A DNA stretch of 31,170 bases, taken from contig CABXXS010000009.1 of the NCBI GenBank assembly GCA_902516225.1, forward strand, positions 1-31,170, given 5' to 3'. Under the pieces are notes generated by a model, which did no database searches, had not been told where the DNA came from, and worked only from the letters and a program-made list of their open reading frames with translations. Shown here one piece after another: positions 17,945-28,075 of this stretch (within the stretch, counting starts at the first letter, position 1; each line of letters begins with the position of its first letter). The translations under genes and the position numbers were made by a program. The stretch comes from Puniceicoccaceae bacterium. Its GTDB lineage: Bacteria > Verrucomicrobiota > Verrucomicrobiae > Opitutales > Coraliomargaritaceae.

Positions 17945-18258
17945 ATAATTTTAGGAGAGCGATCGCTATCTGAATCAATTAGTTCGTAAGCGGTGACTAA
18001 TAGAATGGCTTCGACACTCGGCTTAGCCTTCTTGCGAAGTAAACTTTTAAGCGCAGCGCGCGTACGATGCCCGTGGCGAAGAGCGCCAAGAAATAGAGAT
18101 TGGCAGGTTGCGCGGCGATTGCCTATGTTCTCCTCATTGAGCTCTTCGAGTAACTGATCGGCCTTGCATTCGCTCCTTAAATAGGCCTCCGTCAGAATTA
18201 CAGCAGCATCCCAGGCTGATGTGCTCTTTTTCGATAAGCTAAACTTAATACTTCTCAT
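17932..18258 (-). pseudogene. rsmB: rsmB, 3'-truncated copy at joint 1
   Basis: Identical to the first 107 codons of the complete rsmB at 6803-8101, up to SPKIIHY. It then runs into pheS sequence, reads one more Ala codon that spans the joint and stops at a TAA supplied by pheS (17932-17934). Only most of the NusB-like domain remains; the methyltransferase domain is lost. Both rsmB and pheS lie on this strand, but in different frames, so no fusion protein results. Confidence 0.95.
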
Positions 18259-18311
18259 TGGTAGAAAAACAGTACATACTAAACAGTTTACGACTATTAT
18301 AAGCAATCATT

Positions 18312-20171
18312 ATGAATAAAGAGGCCATAGACGCTCTCATCGAAAAAAACCCTAAATTAGCTCCGCATCGTGCGAAGCTTGATACTATGGTACCAGGAAA
18401 CTACTGCCTGCACCATAGTTGGGGTTTTGGTAAAATTGTGGATTATAACGCTGCAGACGATCGTCTGATTATTGATTTCGAGGATGGCAAAGACGGACAC
18501 GCAATGGCACCTGCCTTTTGCGTAGACAAGCTTAATATCCTGAAGCCAAGCGATATTCTTGTACGCTCACGTACTGAATTAGAAGTGATCGAGGAAATGG
18601 TCAAAAAGAAGCCAGCTGACTTAATCTGTGAGATTATCGCGGCCAGTGACGATCAAGCCATGATGGCTTCTGAGATCGAACGCCTCCTCGCTCGCGTGAT
18701 TGGACCGATAAAATATAAGAAGTGGTGGACCGCGACTAAAAAGCTACTTGTTAAAGATCCTAGGATTGGCGTGCCAATAAAGAAGACTGATCCCTATATC
18801 TACCGCGACGAACCAGTGAAACCAGAGCAAGAGATTCTCGAGCAGTTTCATGCTACAAAAAATTCGAAACAGAAAATTGAGCTAGGAGAAAAGCTTTACT
18901 CTCTATCGGAGAATATTTCGATTATTCGCGAAGAGATGCCTGCCATTCTTGAAGAACTTACTGAAGCGATTGCTCATGCAAAAAGTCTCAGTCAAGCAGA
19001 CCGTTTACATGGTGTCTGGGTACGTAACAATCTAGCGCGTGATCTTCATGAGGATGTAGAATCATTAGAGCCGTCTTCTGCATCCATACTTGATGCGACT
19101 AACGACTACTCTCAACTTGCGGCTGATTTACCCGCGCAATATTTTAAGCGCTACCTAGACTTAATTAGTCGCACTTACCCTGAAAAATGGCACAGCATGG
19201 TCGAAGACCTTCTGCGTAATTCGAGTGGTAAATTTACTAGTGAGTGTATTAACTTCATGCTCGAGCAAGAGATGGAGGATCGCATAAGTTACTGCCTGGA
19301 CCGTTGGCTTAATGAGCAGACAATAAAGGGTCCACTTCTTTTTTGGGTGGTCAAAAACCGTGCCTCTAAGAAGTTTAGCAGTATCATTGATCCACTTGTA
19401 ACTCCGCGCCTTTTGGCAGCGATGTTTTACGCGATCGACTACGAAGCTTTGCAGAATGCTAGTACACGCCGGATACCTCTGGCTGATCTTTTGAGTGATG
19501 ATACCACATTAATACCGGATCTTCTCTCAGCCTCTAATGTTGAGACAGCTAATGATCTTGCGCAGACTCTCCTTCTCAATCAAGGATTTGAAGATCTGAC
19601 GAAGAAGTCACTTCTTGCTAGATTTATAAAACAATTTCCTTCTGTTCAAGGCTTGCTCGCTGGGCAAGTTGAAGAGAATAAAGAAGAAGAAGCTCTTATT
19701 GTTTCCATGGAGAGCTTCAATAAGGCTAAGGCTGAATATGAAGAACTCACATCAGTTAAAATACCAGAGAACAAAGTGGCGATCCAAGTCGCGCGAGATC
19801 ACGGTGATTTGAAAGAAAACTCAGAATACAAAATGGCCCGTCAAGACCAAGATATTCTTCTCTCGCGCAAAAATGAACTCGAAGTGGATCTATCTCGCGC
19901 TCGTGTAACAGACTTTACTGATTCGACTGCAGAGAATGTCAGCATCGGTAGTGTCGTCGTACTTAAGGAAGGTACCACTAGTAAGAAACAGCGTTACTCT
20001 ATTCTAGGTGCATGGGACAGTGATCCTAAAAATGATGTACTCTCCTACAAGACACCTCTAGCACAAGCTCTTCTAGGTAAAGAGCCTGGCGCTACTGTCA
20101 CGACGAAAATTGGCGATAGTGAAGAGCAGTGGACTGTTCTAAGTATCGACCGATGGGTGGATGTTAAGTAG
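18312..20171 (+). CDS. greA: GreA-family elongation factor with long extension, second copy
   Basis: Residue-for-residue copy of the gene at 4890-6749: all 619 amino acids, the D499/E502 cleavage pair and the flanking spacer match. Its upstream neighbour is now the truncated rsmB, so the divergent promoter region (18259-18311, TATAAT mirrored at 18296-18301) is preserved. Confidence 0.87.
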   Translation: MNKEAIDALIEKNPKLAPHRAKLDTMVPGNYCLHHSWGFGKIVDYNAADDRLIIDFEDGKDGHAMAPAFCVDKLNILKPSDILVRSRTELEVIEEMVKKKPADLICEIIAASDDQAMMASEIERLLARVIGPIKYKKWWTATKKLLVKDPRIGVPIKKTDPYIYRDEPVKPEQEILEQFHATKNSKQKIELGEKLYSLSENISIIREEMPAILEELTEAIAHAKSLSQADRLHGVWVRNNLARDLHEDVESLEPSSASILDATNDYSQLAADLPAQYFKRYLDLISRTYPEKWHSMVEDLLRNSSGKFTSECINFMLEQEMEDRISYCLDRWLNEQTIKGPLLFWVVKNRASKKFSSIIDPLVTPRLLAAMFYAIDYEALQNASTRRIPLADLLSDDTTLIPDLLSASNVETANDLAQTLLLNQGFEDLTKKSLLARFIKQFPSVQGLLAGQVEENKEEEALIVSMESFNKAKAEYEELTSVKIPENKVAIQVARDHGDLKENSEYKMARQDQDILLSRKNELEVDLSRARVTDFTDSTAENVSIGSVVVLKEGTTSKKQRYSILGAWDSDPKNDVLSYKTPLAQALLGKEPGATVTTKIGDSEEQWTVLSIDRWVDVK

Positions 20172-20200
20172 GTCCTAGCGTTCTTAAACTCTTATTTACG

Positions 20201-20231
20201 AATAGGCGCTTCCTTAAAAGGAGCGCCTATT
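20201..20231. terminator. Bidirectional terminator, second copy
   Basis: Reverse complement of the hairpin at 4830-4860, again between the convergent greA and glutaredoxin copies. Confidence 0.75.
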
Positions 20232-20259
20232 TTATTGGTAGATATATTTACTAATCCTC

Positions 20260-20538
20260 TTAATCTTTAATACCCAGTCTTTGGCGGATTTGAGGAGATT
20301 TTTTTAATGCTGCGAGAAACTCACTCACATCAAAGTCAGCTACTACGAAGTCATCGAAGGAGAAAGTAGGAGTTTTAGTCTGACCAGTAAGAGTCACCAT
20401 ATCGCCCATATATTTTGCGCTTTTATTCACGTCTTGGATGTCTAAATCTATGCCTTGATCGCTGAAAAAGGAAAGTGCTTCATGGCACCAAGGGCAACCT
20501 GCTTTGATGTATAAAATAGGTAGATTCTGATTACTCAT
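20260..20538 (-). CDS. Glutaredoxin-like protein, second copy
   Basis: Identical 92-residue copy of the gene at 4523-4801, with C15-P-W-C18 and the TPT cis-proline retained, and the same palindrome-containing upstream region. Confidence 0.84.
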   Translation of the reverse strand: MSNQNLPILYIKAGCPWCHEALSFFSDQGIDLDIQDVNKSAKYMGDMVTLTGQTKTPTFSFDDFVVADFDVSEFLAALKKSPQIRQRLGIKD

Positions 20539-20661
20539 GTTTGTTAATCATTAAAGATATGTACATATTTAGGCAATATAAGTTTTGTCTATTCTACCTT
20601 TGTCTGCCCAAAGCTTGCGCATTAGATTCACATTCATAATGTTTTCAGATTATTACTAGAT
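20539..20661. promoter_or_regulatory. Divergent promoter region glutaredoxin / uvrA, second copy
   Basis: Exact mirror of 4400-4522. The 12-base palindrome is at 20557-20568. No base differs from the first copy across the whole spacer. Confidence 0.35.
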
Positions 20662-23499
20662 ATGAGTAAATCCGACGCACCCCTGAGCGATTTTATTTCT
20701 GTAAAAGGTGCTCGTGAGCATAATCTTAAGGATATCTGCGTGGATATTCCTAGAAATCAACTAGTAGTCATTACAGGGGTCAGTGGTTCTGGTAAGTCTT
20801 CATTAGCATTTGATACTATTTATGCGGAAGGCTATCGTAAATACATCGACAGTCTCTCGACTAAGGCGCGTATGGTGCTCGAGCAAATTCCGCGGCCAGA
20901 TGTCGACTATATTCAAGGCCTTTCACCGGTTATCGCTTTAGAACAACGCTCTTCTGCCGGCGGTAATCCTCGAAGTACCGTAGCGACTGTGACCGAGATA
21001 GCAGATTTTGCGCGTGTGCTCTGGGCTGTCTGCGGCACACCATATTGTCCAAAAGATGGAGGGATTATCCAGCGCCGTTCAATGGACGATTGTTTGACTC
21101 GCATTTTCAGCGAACCAAAAGGTAGCCGTCTTATGGTATTGGCTCCTTGGATGACAGCTAAGCCTGCCATACTTCGTGAAGAACTCCCGCGCTTACAACA
21201 ACGCGGTTTCCAACGTGTGAGACTTAACGGTAAAATACTACGACTTGATGAACCGGATCTGATCGACTCAAAAGCTCCCTCTATTATTGCTGAAATTGTT
21301 GTCGACCGCTTAGTACTAGAGCCCGACCAGCGTAGTCGCTTAGCCGATTCGCTCGATCTTGCTTTTAGTGAGGGCGAAGACCGTGCAGTAATACTAATTG
21401 AAGATGGGGATAACTGGCGCGATCTACGACTAAGTAACCGTCTTGCTTGTGTTATATGTGGAGAGGTCTATGGGCGCGTTTCGCCCCGGCACTTTTCTTG
21501 GAATCACGCCGAGGGTGCTTGCCCAGAATGCGGCGGCCTAGGAGAGACTTTACAATTTCAAGCCGAACTTATAGTGCCCGATCCTAGTTTGAGTGTCAAA
21601 AAGGGTGCTATCAAACCGTGGCGCCTAGGTTCGAAGCAAATGATAATCAGGCACAATGCGACACTTAAGCAGCTAGCAGAGCAATTACCCTTTGATCCTA
21701 ATTTGCCTTGGGATGAACTCGAATCAGATATTCGCGACCAAATTGTGCATGGTACAGGCGAGCGACTTTTTAGTTTTAAGCTAAAAGGTGGGAATTCTAA
21801 GCCTGACTTAATGCAATTCGAAGGTGTATTAGCAGATCTTGAGAATATCCGCAGGACTACTTCTAGCGATGGCTTACGAGCTCGACTCATGGCCTATCAA
21901 ACCAGTAGCTTATGTGAGAGCTGCCAAGGTCACCGCCTCCAAAGGGCTAGTCTTAGTGTCCTGATAAAGGGCAAATCTATAACGGATCTACTCGAGATGT
22001 CATTACAGTCAGCTCAGACTTTTGTGGAGTCACTAGAAAATGACCCTGAATACGCTCCAGTAAGTGATGCCATCCGTGCACTTGGCTCGCGACTTTCCTT
22101 TCTAAACGAAGTCGGACTTAGCTATCTGACTCTGAACCGCGCCTATTCTAGCCTAAGTGGAGGGGAGGCGCAGCGCGTCCGATTGGCTACACAACTTGGT
22201 ATGTCGCTCGTGGGGGTAGTCTACTTGCTCGACGAGCCAAGTATTGGGCTCCATCCGGTCGATAATCGCCGCCTAATCCAAACTTTAACACAATTACGTG
22301 AACGGGGTAACTCCGTCGTAGTAGTAGAGCATGATGCAGAGACTATGCTCGCAGCAGATCATTTGATCGAGCTAGGACCAGCCGCAGGCACTGAAGGAGG
22401 TGAGTTAATTTATCAAGGTACGCCAGTTAATTCCTTTAGTGACAAGCAGAGTCGCTCAGGAAAGTTTCTCAGTGGAGAAGTACGCATTGAAAAAGGAGCA
22501 AAAACTCTAGTGCCAAAAGTAGATTGGCTAAGCATCGAAGGAGCCAGCGAAAATAATCTAAAGAATATCGATGTTCGTTTTCCTGTGGGATTACTCACTG
22601 TGGTCTGTGGTATTTCCGGTTCTGGCAAGAGTACGCTGGTCAATGACATCTTGGCTAAATCTGCAGCCTTTAAACTCAATCGCGCGAAGACTATACCTGG
22701 AAAGCACAAAAAGATTACCGGGCTGGATAATTTCCTCTCTGTCATACAAGTAGACCAGTCACCAATAGGGCGCAGTCCACGTTCTAACCCTGCCACCTTT
22801 ACTAAGCTCTTTGATCAGCTGCGCGACCTTTTTGCGAAATGTTCAATCGCTAAGATACGAGGATATAAGCGTAATCGATTCAGCTTTAATGTAAGTGGTG
22901 GCCGCTGCGAACGTTGTAAGGGTGATGGGGTGATTAAGCTAGATATGCAGTTCATGGCTGATGTCTACAGCGAATGCCCTAGCTGTAATGGTCGCCGATA
23001 TAACCGAGAGACCCTCGATGTACGCTTTAAAGGGCACAGTATTGCTGATGTCCTAGAAATGAGCGTGGATGAAGCGCTCACAGTATTCGGTAAGCAGCCG
23101 CGTATTGCCGAAAAGTTACAAACCTTGGCAGAGGTTGGCCTCGGATACATTAAGCTTGGTCAGCCAGCTACCACAGTCTCGGGGGGAGAAGCTCAGCGAG
23201 TTAAGCTCTCATTGGAGCTCAGTAAGCGGCAACAAGGTCAGACACTCTACATCCTCGATGAGCCAACCACGGGTCTTCACTGGTTGGACGTTCAACGCTT
23301 AATGGACCTTCTGTTTAAATTACGAAATGCTGGGAATACTATTCTTATTATTGAGCATGACCTCGACGTTATTCGTCTATCGGATTGGATTGTAGAGTTA
23401 GGTCCTGAAGGCGGAGTTGGTGGGGGTAATCTACTTTACGAAGGGGAGGGCATCACGTTTTTACAAGGCGAAGGCACGCCCACTCAAGCTGAGTTATAA
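20662..23499 (+). CDS. uvrA: Excinuclease ABC subunit A, second copy
   Basis: Full-length 945-residue copy of 1562-4399 with no amino-acid difference. Every minor reading frame within the gene is also preserved, so there are no indels and probably no silent changes. Both Walker motifs, both signatures and both zinc modules are intact. Confidence 0.96.
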   Translation: MSKSDAPLSDFISVKGAREHNLKDICVDIPRNQLVVITGVSGSGKSSLAFDTIYAEGYRKYIDSLSTKARMVLEQIPRPDVDYIQGLSPVIALEQRSSAGGNPRSTVATVTEIADFARVLWAVCGTPYCPKDGGIIQRRSMDDCLTRIFSEPKGSRLMVLAPWMTAKPAILREELPRLQQRGFQRVRLNGKILRLDEPDLIDSKAPSIIAEIVVDRLVLEPDQRSRLADSLDLAFSEGEDRAVILIEDGDNWRDLRLSNRLACVICGEVYGRVSPRHFSWNHAEGACPECGGLGETLQFQAELIVPDPSLSVKKGAIKPWRLGSKQMIIRHNATLKQLAEQLPFDPNLPWDELESDIRDQIVHGTGERLFSFKLKGGNSKPDLMQFEGVLADLENIRRTTSSDGLRARLMAYQTSSLCESCQGHRLQRASLSVLIKGKSITDLLEMSLQSAQTFVESLENDPEYAPVSDAIRALGSRLSFLNEVGLSYLTLNRAYSSLSGGEAQRVRLATQLGMSLVGVVYLLDEPSIGLHPVDNRRLIQTLTQLRERGNSVVVVEHDAETMLAADHLIELGPAAGTEGGELIYQGTPVNSFSDKQSRSGKFLSGEVRIEKGAKTLVPKVDWLSIEGASENNLKNIDVRFPVGLLTVVCGISGSGKSTLVNDILAKSAAFKLNRAKTIPGKHKKITGLDNFLSVIQVDQSPIGRSPRSNPATFTKLFDQLRDLFAKCSIAKIRGYKRNRFSFNVSGGRCERCKGDGVIKLDMQFMADVYSECPSCNGRRYNRETLDVRFKGHSIADVLEMSVDEALTVFGKQPRIAEKLQTLAEVGLGYIKLGQPATTVSGGEAQRVKLSLELSKRQQGQTLYILDEPTTGLHWLDVQRLMDLLFKLRNAGNTILIIEHDLDVIRLSDWIVELGPEGGVGGGNLLYEGEGITFLQGEGTPTQAEL

Positions 23500-23562
23500 C
23501 AATTTTCCTTTAGGCATGTTTTGTTATTTGAGGAGAATCTTATATATTTTAAAATAAAAGTT

Positions 23563-24786
23563 TTAATTAACTACTTTAAGGCGAAAAAACTTTTTATCTT
23601 CGATCTCCTCTATATGCGGAGATGTTTGTAAGTTCACATCAGTCCAATTCTTTAGATCGTAAGAGCTTTGTATCATTATTAAATCTTCACTATCTTCAAA
23701 ATTAAGTTGAATGCCTGTAGCGGTTTCTTGGGTTATCATAGATAATGTGGCATCTGGTAATCTGCGATAATTTGCAGTTATTCGGGCATCTGAATTACCC
23801 ATAATGAACTTAGTATTTCTCGATTTTTCGTCCTCGAATAAACCTAAGTTTCCACTCGGATAACTTAGGGTATTTTTGGCTCCTCCGCTGTCTTCATAGT
23901 GAACTTCACTAGAAGAGGTCCATCCACTAAAGTATTCTTTATTGATAGCGTCTGCTTGTCTCGAGGAAATATTTACACGCGTTCCTTCTTCGAAATAACC
24001 TACTACGATAACTTCGCCATCTTCTTCTAAACAAAGTTGAAAATTATGAGGTGTATTCCGATCTTGAGCAAAAGCCCAATCATAAAACATTTGGCTATTA
24101 TATATATGGTGTCTGGGTTTATGGCCCTGATTAATATAAGTAGTAAATTTTGTGTGGATACCATCTTCTGTCATCAAATCGTAGGCCTGTTCTGAACTGG
24201 CGATTCGAACAGTGGTGTCATTTTTACCATGGAAAATCCAGTAGGGAATATGATTCCACGGCGCCATATTACTCGGGTATCCAGATGTGGAAGCATTGCC
24301 ACCATTAAAATTACCCCAACCGCCTGAAATTGGTACGACTGCTGAGGGCACCTCAGGATAGTCTCTGGCAAAGAGGAAGCTACCGTAACCACCCATACTC
24401 TGTCCTATAATGATAATTTTATCAGGATTAACATTTAGTCTAGAGAGTTCATAATCTAAGATCTCTTTAGCTGCTTCCCTCTGTTCTTTCTGCCACCAGT
24501 TATTGTTATTTAATGGGCCTGATTGGGGAGCAATAAGGACCACTTTTTCTTTCCATAGCGATGAATTTGGGGGCTTATTTTGGCCGTTAGTACCTTGCCC
24601 ACCATTACCGTGAAAATACAGCATCAAAGGCCAGTCCAGGTGACTATCATAGCTATCTGGTACGGACACGTTGTAGGCTAGTTGATTCCCCCATTCTTGA
24701 GGGAGATGATGGGTTTCTACATTTGCCTGTGATGTCAGACTAAATAACGAAAATATGCATACACCTATCTTAGTTGGATATCTCAT
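23563..24786 (-). CDS. Secreted alpha/beta-hydrolase, second copy
   Basis: Identical 407-residue copy of the gene at 275-1498, including the signal peptide and the putative Ser130/Asp190/His222 triad. The hairpin before its start is also preserved (24789-24815). Confidence 0.75.
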   Translation of the reverse strand: MRYPTKIGVCIFSLFSLTSQANVETHHLPQEWGNQLAYNVSVPDSYDSHLDWPLMLYFHGNGGQGTNGQNKPPNSSLWKEKVVLIAPQSGPLNNNNWWQKEQREAAKEILDYELSRLNVNPDKIIIIGQSMGGYGSFLFARDYPEVPSAVVPISGGWGNFNGGNASTSGYPSNMAPWNHIPYWIFHGKNDTTVRIASSEQAYDLMTEDGIHTKFTTYINQGHKPRHHIYNSQMFYDWAFAQDRNTPHNFQLCLEEDGEVIVVGYFEEGTRVNISSRQADAINKEYFSGWTSSSEVHYEDSGGAKNTLSYPSGNLGLFEDEKSRNTKFIMGNSDARITANYRRLPDATLSMITQETATGIQLNFEDSEDLIMIQSSYDLKNWTDVNLQTSPHIEEIEDKKFFRLKVVN

Positions 24787-24882
24787 TGAAAATTTAGACT
24801 TTTTTCTAAGTCCAAGATTTTTGTTTTATTAATAAGCTATGGAACAGGCGTAGTTATATTAGTGGATGATGTATCACTCGTA

Positions 24883-25110
24883 CTAGGATACGATCCGTTT
24901 CATGGTATCTTCAGAAACGCGCCTGCAGTCACGGAAGGCATGTTTAGCAGAGTCGAGTACTTGATCAAATTTACCGTACTGTTCACGATCTTCAAATTCG
25001 AATCCGAGTAAGGCGCGGCCAACGCGCTCCCCAGAATAAACGTAATTGAAATAGCATAGATTACTGTGAGGGCTCAGTACGCGAAGAAATTCTGCGAGGA
25101 CACCAGGGCG
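24883..25110 (-). CDS. ilvA: ilvA 3' end, truncated at joint 2
   Basis: Carries the same 58 C-terminal residues as positions 2-178 plus 17 or 18 more upstream residues, beginning [17 protein letters not shown]. These give the opening of the ACT-like domain and strengthen the IlvA assignment. The frame is then cut at 25106-25110, where sequence from the opposite-strand hypothetical gene begins. The bases GGGCG there encode the Arg-Pro of RPG on the ilvA side and also belong to the hypothetical gene, so they are a likely microhomology. Confidence 0.6.
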   Translation of the reverse strand, partial: RPGVLAEFLRVLSPHSNLCYFNYVYSGERVGRALLGFEFEDREQYGKFDQVLDSAKHAFRDCRRVSEDTMKRIVS

Positions 25111-25112
25111 TA
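25100..25112. other. Joint 2 (ilvA to hypothetical gene, head-to-tail joint)
   Basis: Left of it is ilvA, right of it the reverse complement of 13235 downward. GGGCG (25106-25110) is part of the hypothetical gene and also fits the expected Arg-Pro codons of ilvA. Both sides are in the same (minus) orientation relative to the original order, so the joint links the two ends of a 13,280-bp unit directly. Confidence 0.9.
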
Positions 25113-25115
25113 AAA

Positions 25116-25460
25116 ATGCCCGAACCCAAGGCTGAGCCTGAATCTAATCAAGAGGCTAAGGAAGAAGCTGCGCAAAATACTGATTCTACTGATGGAGAGG
25201 CGATTGATCCAGAGATAATTGGTGATGATAGTAGTAGCGCAGGTGGTGTAAGTGTAGATGTCGATGCAATAATGCGTCCCGGATCATTAGTAAGTGGCAC
25301 GGTTCGTTTCAGTGATGGTGTTAGTCTTGGTTGGCAACTCAGTGCTAGTGGGCAATTGGGCCTTATCCCTGGGGAGGACCCAGAATACCGACCAGACCCA
25401 GAGGATGTTCAGTCTTTCCAAACTCAATTGGAAGAAGTGCTACGCAAAAAGGGCTTATAG
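25116..25460 (+). pseudogene. Hypothetical gene, 5'-truncated copy at joint 2
   Basis: Holds the last 114 residues of the 165-residue protein at 12881-13378, from [10 protein letters not shown]. The first ~48 residues, including the HTH-like module and the original start, are replaced by ilvA sequence on the opposite strand. An ATG at 25116 could in principle start the remnant, but it has lost its promoter and spacer. Confidence 0.9.
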
Positions 25461-25524
25461 GATTTTTTTCAGCTCACGCGTGTACACAGATCTGTTGCCC
25501 AAAATCGGGCTAAGTTAGTCACTG

Positions 25525-26406
25525 TCATTTGACTGAATCTTTTGGATCAAGCGCGTCTCGCAGACCATCGCCTAAAAAGTTTAGGGCAAATATAGTGAGC
25601 GAGAACAAGAGTGCGGGAAAAATCAGCATCCATGGGTAAATATCGAGCTTGACCGCGCCTTCGTTGATTAAAATTCCCCATGAACTCATGGGTGCTTGCA
25701 CGCCTAAGCCGAGAAAGCTAATGACTGATTCCAGCAAAATCACGGCAGGGATTGTAAGTGTCGCGAAGACGATTACTGGACTAAGTAGGTTGGGTAAAAT
25801 ATGACGAATAAGAATTCGCTGCGTGGGTACGCCACAAACAATAGCTGCTTCAATAAAAGTCTGCTCTTTGAGCGCTTTAGTCTGCCCGCGAACAATACGA
25901 GCCATGGTAAGCCATTCGACCGCACCGATAGCGAGAAATATCAGTAGAATACTCCTACCTAGTAGTACAGTTAATAGAATTACGATTATGGTAAACGGCA
26001 ATGCGTAGAGCGTATCTATAATACGCATCATTATCGTCTCTACTTGGCCACCGTAATAGCCTGCTATCATCCCGTAAATTATACCAATAAAGAGTGCTAC
26101 TGTAGTCGCAGCAAAGCCTACTCCAATTGAAATGCGTCCGCCAATTAGAGTGCGGACTAGAATATCTCGCCCCAATTCATCAGTACCGAACCAATGCTCC
26201 CATGATGGTGGTTGTGCTCCATAGGCTAGATCAATTGTTTCTAGCGCATAAGGCACGTAAGACGGTCCGATTAGGCACGATAGGGCAACGATGGCAAACA
26301 ACCCCCCTCCTATGAGAGACATCGGATTTAAACAGAGGCGTTCCCAAGCGTCGCGACCAAGTGAACGCGCTTGCATAGCAGCTTTTTCCCGTTCCATTTT
26401 AGTCAT
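25525..26406 (-). CDS. oppC: Peptide ABC transporter permease OppC, second copy
   Basis: Identical copy of 11935-12816, overlapping oppB by the same 8 bases. As in the first copy, no ATPase or binding-protein gene is adjacent. Confidence 0.92.
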   Translation of the reverse strand: MTKMEREKAAMQARSLGRDAWERLCLNPMSLIGGGLFAIVALSCLIGPSYVPYALETIDLAYGAQPPSWEHWFGTDELGRDILVRTLIGGRISIGVGFAATTVALFIGIIYGMIAGYYGGQVETIMMRIIDTLYALPFTIIVILLTVLLGRSILLIFLAIGAVEWLTMARIVRGQTKALKEQTFIEAAIVCGVPTQRILIRHILPNLLSPVIVFATLTIPAVILLESVISFLGLGVQAPMSSWGILINEGAVKLDIYPWMLIFPALLFSLTIFALNFLGDGLRDALDPKDSVK

Positions 26407-27316
26407 GGCGCGTGCGAGGGTTCATCCATAACTGGACCAGGTCTACGATTAGATTTAGAATCAGAATTAAAACGGCGTAGAAAAGTACTGTGCCCATTAC
26501 CATAGTACTGTCGCGGTTGAACGCTGAATTCACGAAGAAGCTGCCAAGTCCAGGTATGAAAAAGATTGTCTCGACTACGAACGACCCGCTGATGAGTCCT
26601 GCGACCGCTGGTCCCAAGTAGGCAACCACTGGGTAGAGTGCTGTGCGTAGCGCGTGCCGCAGTATGATAACTCGTCCTTTTAGGCCCTTAGCCTTAGCGG
26701 TTCGAATATAGTCCATTCGCATCACATCTAACATACCACTTCGTGATAACCGTGCGATGTAAGCCGCATAAAAGAGTCCTAGTGTTATAGTTGGCAAGAC
26801 ACGGTCGCCCGGATGATTCCAACCAGATGGATTGAACCAACCTAGTTCCATGCTAAAGACCAAAATTAAAATCGGTCCTAGGACAAAGGAGGGCAGGCAG
26901 ATGCCGACCATAGCTAGGCTCATGAGTGCGCTTTCTGAAGGTTTCTGGTGTTTTATCGCGGCGATCACCCCGATTGGTGTGCCTAGCGCCAACGCGAATA
27001 ACAGAGCGTAAAATCCAAGCTCTAAAGATACTGGAAAACTTTGAATGATGATCTCATCTACATCCCAGCCCGCATACTTGTAGGAGGGTCCAAAATTACC
27101 CTGTAATCGCTGGCTAATAAAGCGAAAGTATTGCTCTTGAATTGGGAGATCTAGGCCGTAGTGGGCATTTATTAGAGATTGAACTTCTTCACTTATATCC
27201 TTCTCGGTGTCGAAAGGACCACCAGGGATAAGTTGGAGCAGGATAAAAGTTGCTGTCGCGATCACCCATAGCGTAGGGATCGCTTGGAGTAGGCGTTTTA
27301 TTATTAATAAGTGCAT
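26399..27316 (-). CDS. oppB: Peptide ABC transporter permease OppB, second copy
   Basis: Identical copy of 11025-11942, with its Shine-Dalgarno preserved at 27326-27330. Confidence 0.9.
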   Translation of the reverse strand: MHLLIIKRLLQAIPTLWVIATATFILLQLIPGGPFDTEKDISEEVQSLINAHYGLDLPIQEQYFRFISQRLQGNFGPSYKYAGWDVDEIIIQSFPVSLELGFYALLFALALGTPIGVIAAIKHQKPSESALMSLAMVGICLPSFVLGPILILVFSMELGWFNPSGWNHPGDRVLPTITLGLFYAAYIARLSRSGMLDVMRMDYIRTAKAKGLKGRVIILRHALRTALYPVVAYLGPAVAGLISGSFVVETIFFIPGLGSFFVNSAFNRDSTMVMGTVLFYAVLILILNLIVDLVQLWMNPRTRHD

Positions 27317-27369
27317 CGCTAAAGACTCCTTTTTGAACTACTGGGGACTCAAATCAAATATCAAATTCC

Positions 27370-28068
27370 ATGTTCGACCTTGGAACTTCTTTTACCAAAC
27401 TTATTGTTATGTTTGAATTCCCTATTCATGTAGTCGATTTTGAGGGTAGTCGCCAAAGTGGAGTCGTCGAGTATGGTTGCGTAACTTTGGAGCAGGGCGA
27501 GCTTGGAAAATCGTATACTCGTATTTGTGCTCCAGTTGGTAAAATTAGTAAATTAGATCACGTTCAACATGGTATTACCGAGTCCGACGCAGAGCAAGAA
27601 GCACCTTTTACTGCTGAGTGGTCGCTATTTGCTGGTTTGCGAGAGACTGGCCTCTTTTGCGCTCATAACTCTACCGTGGAGGAAGGCTTTCTTCGCGCAG
27701 TCTGGCCCTTTCCCCGAAACTCTCCTCACTTTTTGGAATCGGGCTTACAAACTGCCACATGGGGTCCTTGGTTGGATACGCTTCATTTATATCGCCGTAT
27801 TTATCCACATTTGGGCAGTTACAAGCTGGAAGACCTTGTTCAACTATTTGATCTACAACCCCTCTTAAATAAGCATGCTGCAAGCTTGTGCTCGATGGAT
27901 CGTTCTAACTATCATTGCGCGCTTTACGATGCCCTCGGTTCGGCGCTACTGCTACAGCGACTAGGAGAAGAGCCCAGCTTGGAATCAGCTAGTCAACACT
28001 GGTTTTTTATGCAAAGTGCTGCCTCCGACGATATCCATAAAGCTAGAGGACAGCAGGAACTATTATAA
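27370..28068 (+). CDS. DEDDh-type exonuclease, second copy
   Basis: Identical copy of 10273-10971, with the same ambiguity of start (internal ATG at 27409) and the same Glu in motif II. The motif II substitution is thus not a sequencing error confined to one copy, although the two copies may not be independent. Confidence 0.75.
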   Translation: MFDLGTSFTKLIVMFEFPIHVVDFEGSRQSGVVEYGCVTLEQGELGKSYTRICAPVGKISKLDHVQHGITESDAEQEAPFTAEWSLFAGLRETGLFCAHNSTVEEGFLRAVWPFPRNSPHFLESGLQTATWGPWLDTLHLYRRIYPHLGSYKLEDLVQLFDLQPLLNKHAASLCSMDRSNYHCALYDALGSALLLQRLGEEPSLESASQHWFFMQSAASDDIHKARGQQELL

Positions 28069-28075
28069 TTTTATC

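Larger units (their letters stand above)
17936..25060. repeat. Inverted repeat A, right arm
   Basis: Reverse complement of 1-7125. Homology stops at 17936: position 17935 is A, whereas the mirror of left position 7126 would be T, and everything before it is pheS. The arm begins in the middle of rsmB and runs out through the ilvA end. The exact match in coding and non-coding sequence means either a very recent duplication or an artificial one. Confidence 0.98.

Noticed and set aside
17940..17978. A 169-residue reading of pheS starting at 17978
   Set aside because: Its first 13 codons are rsmB DNA in another frame, created by the joint; it is not a natural start.
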